This document shows positions 27,459-35,354 of a DNA stretch of 64,000 bases, piece by piece (positions within the stretch are counted from its first letter, which is position 1; each line of letters opens with the position of its first letter). Location: assembly GCF_029433105.1 (NCBI RefSeq), contig NZ_JARNTW010000003.1, positions 372,001 through 436,000 of the forward strand, written 5' to 3'. Under the pieces are notes generated by a model. That model was given only the letters and a program-made list of their open reading frames with translations. It had not been told where the DNA came from and searched no databases. The position numbers were made by a program, and so were the translations under genes. The stretch is from Runella sp. MFBS21 (lineage in GTDB: Bacteria > Bacteroidota > Bacteroidia > Cytophagales > Spirosomataceae).

Positions 27459-28679
27459 TCAATCGTGCTCATTCATTTCTCGCCACATTTCTTCAAAAGC
27501 TTCTACCAACAAGCTTTGGGTTTCTTGGTCTAAGTTTTCGGCCACCAGATGCTTCAAAAATACGTCTTTGGGGGTTAGGTCTTGAATAGACGTACCCGTC
27601 ATGAAAAGCTCATCAGCGCCCCGAGTGCGGTTTTCAAATGACAAACGCGGCTTAATAATCTGAAAAGGAGCTTTATCAAACTCCTGCAACAGATAATTGA
27701 AATACATTTCTTTTTGAGGGTCGGCAAAAGGCTCTGTCACGTGTACTTCTACAAAAGACGACAAAGAAGCTGAAAAGGAATACATTTTCAAGGCCGCCTC
27801 TACTTCGTCAAGCGTACCATTGAAGCACCGCAACTCTCGAAAGGTGGGCACGGCCACAGCCTCTACTTTGGTAATCTGAGCGTTGTCGAGAGTCAATTCT
27901 AGGACATATTTGGTATCATTACGCTCACTGAAACTAAGGGCAATCGGCGAGCCTGAATAACGAATCATATCTGAGCCGCCCATGCGTTGCGGCCGATGAA
28001 TATGCCCCAAGGCTACGTAGTCAAACCCTTCAGGAAAAAACTCCGCCGAAAAAGCAGCTTCCCCCCCAATAACGTGGATATCGCGCTCGCTTTCTGACAC
28101 CGAAGCTCCATTGACATACAAATGCCCCATCGCAATAGAAGGGAGGCTTTTGAACTGACTTGTTTTGAGGTCTATTAGCTTTTCATAATGCCCGCGTATT
28201 CCTTGCCGCAAGGCCGACAAGCGATCTTCGTACCCTTCCCCACTGACCGATTTTCGAAGGTCGGCTTCACGCAGGTAAGGAACCGCAGCCACTACTACTT
28301 CTCCTTTGGGGGTATGGATATGCAAAAGCTCATCGTTAAGACTTTCCAAGGCACTCCCCACCACCTTGATATTCAAAAACTTAAGCAATTCGCGGGGTGC
28401 ATTGAGTACCCCAGGCGAGTCGTGATTTCCGCCTGTCACAATCACTTGACAATCCGTCCCAATCAATTTTTTCAGGAAGCCATAATACTGAGTCAAAGCT
28501 AAATTGGAAGGATGGGCGGTATCAAAAATATCCCCCGAAATCAACAGCAAATCAATGCTACGCTGCTGAATAGTATCAGAAAGCCATTCCAAAAAAAGCC
28601 GCTGGTCTTCTTCGAGACTGTATTTATGAAGTTGTTTGCCCAAATGCCAATCGGCAGTATGAAGAATTTTCATGCTCAT
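27459..28679 (-). CDS. sbcD: SbcD nuclease subunit
   Basis: 406 residues; the second methionine (28673) gives the more usual start MKILHTADWHLG. Metallophosphoesterase motifs are all present: HTADWHLG, SGDIFDTAHPS, TGGNHDSPG, GHLYVNG and ALGHIHRPQ. The C-terminal part is the SbcC-binding cap. It forms the SbcCD double-strand nuclease with the downstream gene. Confidence 0.95.
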   Translation of the reverse strand: MSMKILHTADWHLGKQLHKYSLEEDQRLFLEWLSDTIQQRSIDLLLISGDIFDTAHPSNLALTQYYGFLKKLIGTDCQVIVTGGNHDSPGVLNAPRELLKFLNIKVVGSALESLNDELLHIHTPKGEVVVAAVPYLREADLRKSVSGEGYEDRLSALRQGIRGHYEKLIDLKTSQFKSLPSIAMGHLYVNGASVSESERDIHVIGGEAAFSAEFFPEGFDYVALGHIHRPQRMGGSDMIRYSGSPIALSFSERNDTKYVLELTLDNAQITKVEAVAVPTFRELRCFNGTLDEVEAALKMYSFSASLSSFVEVHVTEPFADPQKEMYFNYLLQEFDKAPFQIIKPRLSFENRTRGADELFMTGTSIQDLTPKDVFLKHLVAENLDQETQSLLVEAFEEMWREMNEHD

Positions 28680-28743
28680 TTTGTCAGTTTTGGCTGTTTT
28701 TGAGGTTGAAAACCTAAGGTCGTCTATCCAATTTTAGATAACA

Positions 28744-28776
28744 TTGCAAAAATGCCAAAAAGGAACGGTAAATTTG
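28744..28776 (+). promoter_or_regulatory. Candidate promoter of the mntA-hepT pair
   Basis: TAAATTTG (28769-28776) fits the -7 consensus TAnnTTTG exactly, with a TTG at 28744-28746 about 22 bases upstream. The ATG of mntA is at 28795, leaving a very short leader. Confidence 0.4.
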
Positions 28777-28794
28777 CACTAAACTTAAAAACAC

Positions 28795-29076
28795 ATGCAC
28801 ATACCTTTTGTCTTTTTTGATTCGATACGTGCTTATTTACAGCAAAAAAAAGTTACCAAAGCAGCTTTATTTGGTTCGTTTGCGCGTGGAGAACAAAATG
28901 CAGAAAGTGACATTGATTTGTTAATTGAAAAAGAAGGGATGACCTTTTTTGAAGTGTTGCAGATGGAAGAAGACTTGCAGCAGTTAACCCAACGAAAAAT
29001 TGACATTGTAGAATTTCAAGCCATCAAAAATTCATTGAAATCTTACATTTTCAAAGATTTAATCCGGTTGATATGA
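28795..29076 (+). CDS. mntA: MntA-type antitoxin nucleotidyltransferase
   Basis: 93 residues with the minimal nucleotidyltransferase pattern GSX10DXD (G27, S28, D39, D41) in LFGSFARGEQNAESDIDLLIE and a third acidic residue in RKIDIVEF. In the characterised MntA-HepT systems the protein attaches AMP units to a tyrosine of the HEPN partner and blocks it. The stop overlaps the start of hepT (ATGA), so the two are translated together. Function is inferred from family and pairing. Confidence 0.88.
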   Translation: MHIPFVFFDSIRAYLQQKKVTKAALFGSFARGEQNAESDIDLLIEKEGMTFFEVLQMEEDLQQLTQRKIDIVEFQAIKNSLKSYIFKDLIRLI

Positions 29077-29408
29077 GAGATGATAAAGTCTATTTGGGAG
29101 ATATAATTGAAAGTATAGAATTGATTTTTAGTTATATAGATAACCAGTCTGATTTTGAATTCAGCCAGAACTTATTAGTACAAGATGCAATCTATCGACG
29201 ATTTGAAATCATTGGGGAAGCCACCGCTAATATCTCTGAATCTTTTAGAACGGCTCATCCTGAAATAGAATGGCGACTAATGAGAGCGATGAGGAATAAA
29301 CTATCTCACGAATATTTTGGCATTTCGTCGCATACTATCTACAATACTATACAACAAGACCTCCCCGTTTTATTGGGCAAACTCCAGAATCTTTATATTA
29401 GTTTATAA
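29073..29408 (+). CDS. hepT: HepT-type HEPN ribonuclease toxin (DUF86)
   Basis: 111 residues, helical, with the HEPN active-site motif R-x4-H-x-Y at R74-N-K-L-S-H79-E-Y81. Family members cut RNA or tRNA; Y81 is the residue expected to be modified by MntA. It directly follows the antitoxin gene with a four-base overlap. The reading frame runs up to the serB-serA fusion gene, whose start lies 16 bases downstream. Confidence 0.88.
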   Translation: MRDDKVYLGDIIESIELIFSYIDNQSDFEFSQNLLVQDAIYRRFEIIGEATANISESFRTAHPEIEWRLMRAMRNKLSHEYFGISSHTIYNTIQQDLPVLLGKLQNLYISL

Positions 29409-29424
29409 TTATCGTAACCCACAA

Positions 29425-31329
29425 ATGCTTACCAACACGCTTGAACAGACCTACTATGTCATTGACTTCGACAGCACTTTTACGCAAGTTGAGGGCTTAG
29501 ACGAGTTGGCAAATATTGCCCTTGCAGGCAATCCCAACCGCGAAAAAATTGTGCAACAAATCAGAGACTTGACCGAAAAAGGCATGAACGGCGAGATGTC
29601 GTTTGCCGAAGGGTTGCGTCATCGCGTGAGCCTTTTGCAAGCCAATCGCTCTCATATCGACACGCTCGTTGATTTTTTACGCACCAAAATATCCGACTCT
29701 TTCATTCGCAACCGCGCTTTTTTGAAAGATTATGCCGATACCATTTTGATTGTATCAAGTGGTTTCAAAGAGTTTATTGTGCCTATCGTTACGGAGCTTG
29801 GCCTCAAAGAAGAAAATGTGTATGCCAATACTTTTCGTTTTGATGAAGAAGGAAATATCATCGGCATAGACGACGACAACGTGCTCTCGCAAGACAAGGG
29901 CAAAGTGAAGCTTCTTCAATCACTACAGCTAGAAGGTGATGTGTGCGCTATCGGTGATGGCTACACCGACTACGAGCTGCGCGAATCAGGAGTAGCACAG
30001 CATTTTTATGCCTTCACCGAAAATGTCGAACGCGCCAATGTCACCAAAGTAGCCGACCACGTGGTTCCTTCGCTGGATGATTTTCTGTTTTTGAAAAATC
30101 TTCCTCGTTCACAATCTTACCCCAAAAGTCGTATCAAGGTATTGCTCCTCGAAAATGTGCACCCAGTAGCACGCCAAGCTTTTGAAGATGAAGGCTTTAA
30201 TGTGGAATTTGTGAAAGGAGCGATGGATGAAGAGGAACTCATCGAAAAAATCAAAGACGTGACCATCTTGGGAATCCGTTCCAAAACAATGGTGACGCGT
30301 AGAGTTCTTGAAAATGCGCCTCGGTTGATTGCCATTGGAGCTTTTTGTATCGGTACCAACCAAATCGATTTGAAAACTGCCACCGAAAATGGTGTTGCGG
30401 TCTTCAATGCTCCTTATAGCAATACTCGCTCAGTGGTAGAATTGGCGGTGGGTGAGATGATTATGCTCATTCGGAATGTATTCCCGAAAAGCAGCGGGAT
30501 GCACGCTGGTAAATGGGATAAGTCGGCCAACAATAGCTTCGAAGTGCGCGGCAAAAAGCTAGGCTTGGTAGGCTACGGCCATATCGGCACGCAGCTGTCG
30601 GTGATTGGAGAAGCCTTGGGAATGGAAGTGTATTTTTATGATGTGGTAGACAAAATGCCCATCGGAAATGCCAAAAAACTCAAGTCTCTCGATGAACTTT
30701 TGCAAATTTCCGATGTTTTGAGCCTTCACATCGACGGTCGCAAAGACAACAAGAATGTAATAGGAAAGCGGGAGTTTGAGTTGATGAAAGACGGCGTGGT
30801 ATTTCTCAATCTTGCTCGCGGCCATGTAGTGGATGTAGAAGCCCTCGTAGAAGCCCTCAAAAGTGGTAAAGTATCGGGAGCGGGCGTGGATGTGTTTCCG
30901 TATGAACCCAAAACCAACAAAGAGACTTTTGAAAGTGAGTTGCGCGGCTTCCCGAATGTGATTCTGACGCCGCACATTGGCGGTAGTACTGAAGAAGCCC
31001 AAGAAGGTATCGGTCACTATGTACCCGAGCGCCTACTCGAATACATCAACAACGGTAGCACTACGGGCAGCGTCAACTTCCCTGAAGTGCAGTTGCCGCT
31101 CCTCAAAGGCTCGCACCGCTTGTTGCACGTTCACCGCAATGTACCGGGTATTTTGGCAAAGCTCAACAATATCTTTGCGCGTTATAATGTCAATATCACC
31201 GGACAATACCTCAAGACCAACGAACAAATTGGGTATGTTATCATGGATGTAGCCCGCAGCTATGCCGAAGGCTTTATCCAAGAAATCAAAGAAATGGAAG
31301 AAACCATTAAGTTCAGAATGCTGTACTAA
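29425..31329 (+). CDS. Phosphoserine phosphatase / D-3-phosphoglycerate dehydrogenase fusion
   Basis: 634 residues from the ATG at 29425 (the longer frame from 29317 would read through the hepT end and has no homology look). The N-terminal about 225 residues form a HAD phosphatase with DFDST (D14, D16), the cap glutamate E23 and GDGYTDYELRESG, as in SerB. From about residue 235 comes a D-2-hydroxyacid dehydrogenase (SerA): NAD motif GLVGYGHIGT, catalytic R in LARGHVVD region, and a GGSTEEAQ histidine loop (TPHIGGST). A C-terminal ACT domain (about 560-634) suggests serine feedback control. One protein would carry steps one and three of serine synthesis; the aminotransferase is elsewhere. Confidence 0.92.
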   Translation: MLTNTLEQTYYVIDFDSTFTQVEGLDELANIALAGNPNREKIVQQIRDLTEKGMNGEMSFAEGLRHRVSLLQANRSHIDTLVDFLRTKISDSFIRNRAFLKDYADTILIVSSGFKEFIVPIVTELGLKEENVYANTFRFDEEGNIIGIDDDNVLSQDKGKVKLLQSLQLEGDVCAIGDGYTDYELRESGVAQHFYAFTENVERANVTKVADHVVPSLDDFLFLKNLPRSQSYPKSRIKVLLLENVHPVARQAFEDEGFNVEFVKGAMDEEELIEKIKDVTILGIRSKTMVTRRVLENAPRLIAIGAFCIGTNQIDLKTATENGVAVFNAPYSNTRSVVELAVGEMIMLIRNVFPKSSGMHAGKWDKSANNSFEVRGKKLGLVGYGHIGTQLSVIGEALGMEVYFYDVVDKMPIGNAKKLKSLDELLQISDVLSLHIDGRKDNKNVIGKREFELMKDGVVFLNLARGHVVDVEALVEALKSGKVSGAGVDVFPYEPKTNKETFESELRGFPNVILTPHIGGSTEEAQEGIGHYVPERLLEYINNGSTTGSVNFPEVQLPLLKGSHRLLHVHRNVPGILAKLNNIFARYNVNITGQYLKTNEQIGYVIMDVARSYAEGFIQEIKEMEETIKFRMLY

Positions 31330-31372
31330 TCAAACGTTTAGACCTGCATTCTACTTTAATTTCATATTGTCG

Positions 31373-31411
31373 AAAGGAGCGGAAGTATCATTAAGAAACA
31401 ACCGCTCCTTT
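31373..31411 (+). terminator. Terminator after the serB-serA fusion
   Basis: AAAGGAGCGG / CCGCTCCTTT pairs perfectly over 10 bp with a 19-base loop and is followed by a short T-rich stretch. Confidence 0.65.
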
Positions 31412-31434
31412 TCATCTTTGCCAAATCAGCAATT

Positions 31435-32766
31435 ATGCTTCGTTATTTTTCTCGCGAAAAAACCCTTTTTCATTTATTAATAGCAGGGTGTGTACTCCGA
31501 ATCATGGTCTTTTTGGTCATGAATGCCTCCAATCCCGATCAGCATCACGAGGTACTGCGGTTTATCAAAGAGTTTCATCGATTGCCTCGCATCCGTGAAT
31601 TGTTTTTGGCCACTCATCCCCCCTTTTATTATTTGGTAGCCCTACCATTTTATTGGTTTGACGACCCCGTGTCGTTGAAACTTACGCAGCTTTTATCACT
31701 CCTGATTAGCACCTTTAATCTGTATTTGATTTATAAATTACACCAAAAACTAGTGGCTGATGTTTTGGTAAGAAACTTAGCTTTTTTGATAGCAGCCTTC
31801 AATCCTACCTTTTTGGCTTATTCGCTTTATGTCTCCAACGACACCATGGCATTTTTGATGGGAACGGGCATTTTGTACTTGATTTATCTTTATGTCAACA
31901 ATCCCACTAGCCAAACTGAGATTTTTCTGGCCATAGTGACAGGACTTGCATTGCTTACCAAAACCACTTTTTTGCCTTTTATTCCGTTGGTGGTATTAGT
32001 AGTGCTGCTTATGCGTTGGAAATCAAGCCCCGCCAAAGCCGACGTCGTGATTAGTTTAGTAGCCTTTGTCTCCATTGTTTTCTTTTTGGGGAGCTACAAA
32101 TTCATCGAAAACAAACACTATGAGCACAAGTTTTTTCTTCATAATCTTGACTTTTTTCCGCTCAATCACCAAGCTACTTATAAAGGCATCGAAAATTTCA
32201 TCAATTTCAATCTCTGGGATTTAATTACATTTCCGGGCGAATTCAACGACGACCATGCCACTCGATACGCCTATTTTCTGACGTTTTATGCTACTTTTTG
32301 GTATAAGCATATCGACTTCGAAAACAACCTCAACCTCGGCAACTACACGAGTTTCAAATACATAGGAAGTCTTATTTATATTTTTGGGTTATTGCCTACC
32401 CTCACTTTTTTTGGAGGTTTTTTCATCAAAATCAAAGATAGCATCCTCACCGTTTGGGATATGTTGTGGGGAAAGGGCTTTTCATCGACCGGTTTATATC
32501 AAGTTTTTTTGAACGCCGTTTTTACGCTCAGTTTCTTAGCTGTTTTCGGGGCAGGTATCAAGTACGATGGCTGGTCCTTTTTTCATGGGCGCTTTTTAGG
32601 GCACGTTATGGTCGCTTTGTTGTTTATCATGGCGGTTGGTTTTAGTTATCTCAAAAAACTCAGTACGCCTCTGTTCAATATTTCCGCTTATAGTTTAATC
32701 ATTGCCTCGTCTTTACACGTCATTTACTTTGTGGTAGAGGCGGTATGGGAGGTGATTGGAGGTTAA
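31435..32766 (+). CDS. GT-C-type membrane glycosyltransferase
   Basis: 443 residues with about ten hydrophobic helices. The first periplasmic loop has NPDQHHEVLRFIKEFHR and ATHPPFYYLV, the H-P-P pattern of PMT/ArnT-like (GT39/GT83) enzymes, which transfer a sugar from a polyprenyl phosphate to a lipid or protein. Substrate is unknown. Its stop lies just before ispE, with the ispE ribosome-binding GGAGG (32758-32762) inside the end of this gene, so the two are probably co-transcribed. Confidence 0.75.
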   Translation: MLRYFSREKTLFHLLIAGCVLRIMVFLVMNASNPDQHHEVLRFIKEFHRLPRIRELFLATHPPFYYLVALPFYWFDDPVSLKLTQLLSLLISTFNLYLIYKLHQKLVADVLVRNLAFLIAAFNPTFLAYSLYVSNDTMAFLMGTGILYLIYLYVNNPTSQTEIFLAIVTGLALLTKTTFLPFIPLVVLVVLLMRWKSSPAKADVVISLVAFVSIVFFLGSYKFIENKHYEHKFFLHNLDFFPLNHQATYKGIENFINFNLWDLITFPGEFNDDHATRYAYFLTFYATFWYKHIDFENNLNLGNYTSFKYIGSLIYIFGLLPTLTFFGGFFIKIKDSILTVWDMLWGKGFSSTGLYQVFLNAVFTLSFLAVFGAGIKYDGWSFFHGRFLGHVMVALLFIMAVGFSYLKKLSTPLFNISAYSLIIASSLHVIYFVVEAVWEVIGG

Positions 32767-32770
32767 AAAG

Positions 32771-33580
32771 ATGATTACATTCCCTAATGCCAAAATCAAT
32801 ATTGGCTTACACATCACCGAAAAACGAGCCGACGGGTTCCACAATCTAGAGTCGTGTTTTTATCCCGTAGGATGGGCTGATGTATTGGAGGCGATTCCAG
32901 CAGCTGATTTTAGCTTTAGTTCTTCGGGAATTGCCATCCCTGGCGACCCTACCAAAAACCTATGTGTGAAGGCTTATCATCTTCTAAAACAAGATTTTGA
33001 GTTGCCTCCTTTGGCTACTCACTTGCTCAAAATCGTACCCATAGGAGCCGGCATGGGAGGAGGCTCTTCGGATGCGGCGTTTATGCTCAACATGCTTAAC
33101 GAAATTGGCAACTGTAGCTTGTCAACAGCTCAATTAGAGCAATATGCCCGCCAACTCGGAAGTGATTGCGCTTTTTTTATTCAAAATCGGCCACAATATT
33201 GCTACGAAAAAGGCGACCAATTTGTAGATATTTCATTGAATCTGAAAGGCAAATCCATCGTACTGGTTTACCCCAATTTCGCTATTTCTACCGCTGAAGC
33301 TTATGCCGGTGTAAAGCCTCAATCGCCCGAAGTAAATTTGTTAGAAACATTGCAACGCCCAATGCAAGAATGGCGTCATAGTATAAAGAATGATTTTGAG
33401 GCTGGGCTTTTTCCAAAATATCCTATTTTAGCCCAAATCAAAGAAAAAATGTACGAATACGGAGCAATTTATGCAAGCATGACTGGTTCGGGTTCAACAA
33501 TTTATGGTATTTTTGACAAACCAATACATTTACAGAACAATTTCCCTTCTTCCACTGTTTGGCAAGGAGAATGCCTGTAA
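32771..33580 (+). CDS. ispE: 4-Diphosphocytidyl-2-C-methyl-D-erythritol kinase
   Basis: 269 residues from the ATG at 32771, chosen over the TTG at 32756 because of the GGAGG just upstream and the family-like start MITFPNAKINIGLHI. GHMP kinase motifs: FPNAKINIGL, P-x-GAGMGGGSSDAAF (ATP loop) and MTGSGSTIYGIF near the C terminus. It phosphorylates CDP-methylerythritol in the MEP isoprenoid pathway. Confidence 0.95.
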   Translation: MITFPNAKINIGLHITEKRADGFHNLESCFYPVGWADVLEAIPAADFSFSSSGIAIPGDPTKNLCVKAYHLLKQDFELPPLATHLLKIVPIGAGMGGGSSDAAFMLNMLNEIGNCSLSTAQLEQYARQLGSDCAFFIQNRPQYCYEKGDQFVDISLNLKGKSIVLVYPNFAISTAEAYAGVKPQSPEVNLLETLQRPMQEWRHSIKNDFEAGLFPKYPILAQIKEKMYEYGAIYASMTGSGSTIYGIFDKPIHLQNNFPSSTVWQGECL

Positions 33581-33701
33581 ATCAGTACACTTGAGAGGGC
33601 GATTACCTACCCAATTTGCTCATTCATCAACAAGCATATTTCATCAAGTGAATTAATTGTTTGCGTTCGCCCATTGAAAAGTAAGCGTAAGAAAAACTTC
33701 G

Positions 33702-34310
33702 ATGAACACCGTAAAAAAACAAAATCCGCTCACAAAAAGGCGCGAACCTTTCAATTTTATGCTTTGGATAGGCATAGGCAGCAGTGTTTTGGTATTTACT
33801 ATCCTTTTGGCAGCATATGTGGTTCGAAAAGCCAACGGAGCTTATTGGACTGATGTACCTTTGCCAAGGCTTTTTTGGGTGAGTACATTGGCTATCATGG
33901 TCAGTAGTTTTACTTTGCACTTGGCCAATCGAAGTTTCCACTCCGACCGCTATCCACAATTTCGATTATACCTAGGAGCTACTTTATCGCTTGGGTTATT
34001 ATTTGTAATTCTACAGTTTTGGGGCTGGTACCAGCTCATTGAAGCAGGAATTTCGACTCTGCGTAATCCTTCTGTGGGTTTTATTTATTTGCTCTCAGGT
34101 CTTCATATTCTACACATTGCGCTAGGTATCACGACATTATGCTGGCTGGTATTTCACTCCCTCAAAAATATCACCTATGTAGACGCCTTTGTGTTTAGTG
34201 TAAATCCTCCCAATCAGCTCAAGTTTAAGCTCATCTCCATTTACTGGCATTTTGTGGATATTCTGTGGTTGTACTTGTTCGCCTTTTTGCTTTATCACCA
34301 CGGATTTTAG
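33702..34310 (+). CDS. Heme-copper oxidase subunit III-like membrane protein
   Basis: 202 residues with five hydrophobic helices. The pattern fits the CyoC/CtaE family: SGLHILHIALGI (conserved H-x2-H helix) and KLISIYWHFVDILWLYLFAFLLY at the end (YWHFVD signature). Subunit III stabilises proton-pumping oxidases. No other oxidase subunit lies nearby, so it must join a complex encoded elsewhere. Confidence 0.85.
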   Translation: MNTVKKQNPLTKRREPFNFMLWIGIGSSVLVFTILLAAYVVRKANGAYWTDVPLPRLFWVSTLAIMVSSFTLHLANRSFHSDRYPQFRLYLGATLSLGLLFVILQFWGWYQLIEAGISTLRNPSVGFIYLLSGLHILHIALGITTLCWLVFHSLKNITYVDAFVFSVNPPNQLKFKLISIYWHFVDILWLYLFAFLLYHHGF

Positions 34311-34319
34311 CTGCTCATT

Positions 34320-35354
34320 TTACAAAGAAGCCCGTAACTTTAAGTAGAATGGCACGTGTACTTGCTCCTTCAAATTTTCTTGGATAAGTTGTGCTGTTTT
34401 TTGTCCCATAAGTTCAAAATCAGCCGATATAGTCGTAATCCCCTCCAAAATTATCTTCTTTAAGGGAGTTTCGTTGTATGAAATAATCCCGACGTCTTTA
34501 CCTACCTTCAGAGAAGTAGCCAACAGTTTTTCTACCAAACCAATCAAATCATTTTCGGTGATACTGATATAGACTTCGCCTTCGCAGATAGGTTCATTGA
34601 GAATGTTGGGAATCACTTGCATTTCAAACGAATATTGCTGGCAAAAAAGCCGCAAGCCTTCCACTATCTCTTTGGGATGGTGCGAATCTTTAGGAAAAAC
34701 AATTTTGATCGTATGATAATTGGAAAGGCGAGGAAGTGCTTCCTCTAACGCCTTATAAATATCCATTTTAAAATTCTGATACACAGCACCATATTGTCCT
34801 TTGAGGCCTACGATAGGCTTATCGACGATGATAAGCTTTTCGGCTGGAATACTGGCATTGATTACTTCGTGTGCCTTCTCTCCTCCTTCCATAAAATGAG
34901 GAATAATGACATAATGCGAATAATCGTGGCTATTGGTCTGAACGAGCTTTTTGAAGTAATTATAGTCGTTGTTGTAAACATAAAAATCAATCATCACTCG
35001 TTCGCCTAAGGAGGCTACCAACGAATCATAAATGATTTTTTTGTGAGCATTAATTTTGTTGACCAACAAAAAAATTTTTAGTTGAGAAGGGGTAGCAGTA
35101 CTTTTTACAAAATACCCTTTCCCTGGCACGGAATCTAATATCCCGATTTTTTTGAGGTATTTATAGCCTTTTTCGGCAGTATCTCTGGATATATCCGACT
35201 CAAAACTCAGCTCATTGATAGAAGGGAGGATTTCATCTTTTTCCAATTCGCCCCGCCCAATAATCTCCATAATCGAATTGGCGATTTGGAGGTACTTAGG
35301 AGTTGCCGAATAGCAGTCAATTGAGATAAGCTGAACCAAGGATTTATTTTTCAT
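34320..35354 (-). CDS. GntR-type regulator with LacI-like sugar-sensing domain
   Basis: 344 residues from the ATG at 35354; a start 10 codons upstream would overlap the kinase gene further. The N-terminal winged helix is of the GntR type (PKYLQIANSIMEIIGRGEL, then LPSINELSFESDISRDTA and GKGYFV). The remaining about 270 residues have the periplasmic-binding-protein fold of LacI-type sensors, ending VPFYLKLRASL. It overlaps the stop of the FGGY kinase gene by 11 bases, so it is the last gene of the catabolic operon and probably senses the pathway sugar or phosphorylated intermediate. Confidence 0.88.
   Translation of the reverse strand: MKNKSLVQLISIDCYSATPKYLQIANSIMEIIGRGELEKDEILPSINELSFESDISRDTAEKGYKYLKKIGILDSVPGKGYFVKSTATPSQLKIFLLVNKINAHKKIIYDSLVASLGERVMIDFYVYNNDYNYFKKLVQTNSHDYSHYVIIPHFMEGGEKAHEVINASIPAEKLIIVDKPIVGLKGQYGAVYQNFKMDIYKALEEALPRLSNYHTIKIVFPKDSHHPKEIVEGLRLFCQQYSFEMQVIPNILNEPICEGEVYISITENDLIGLVEKLLATSLKVGKDVGIISYNETPLKKIILEGITTISADFELMGQKTAQLIQENLKEQVHVPFYLKLRASL

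Noticed and set aside
29317-29424. Longer start of the SerB-SerA fusion
   Set aside because: It lies inside the hepT coding region in another frame and adds no HAD-like residues; the ATG at 29425 directly precedes the conserved domain.
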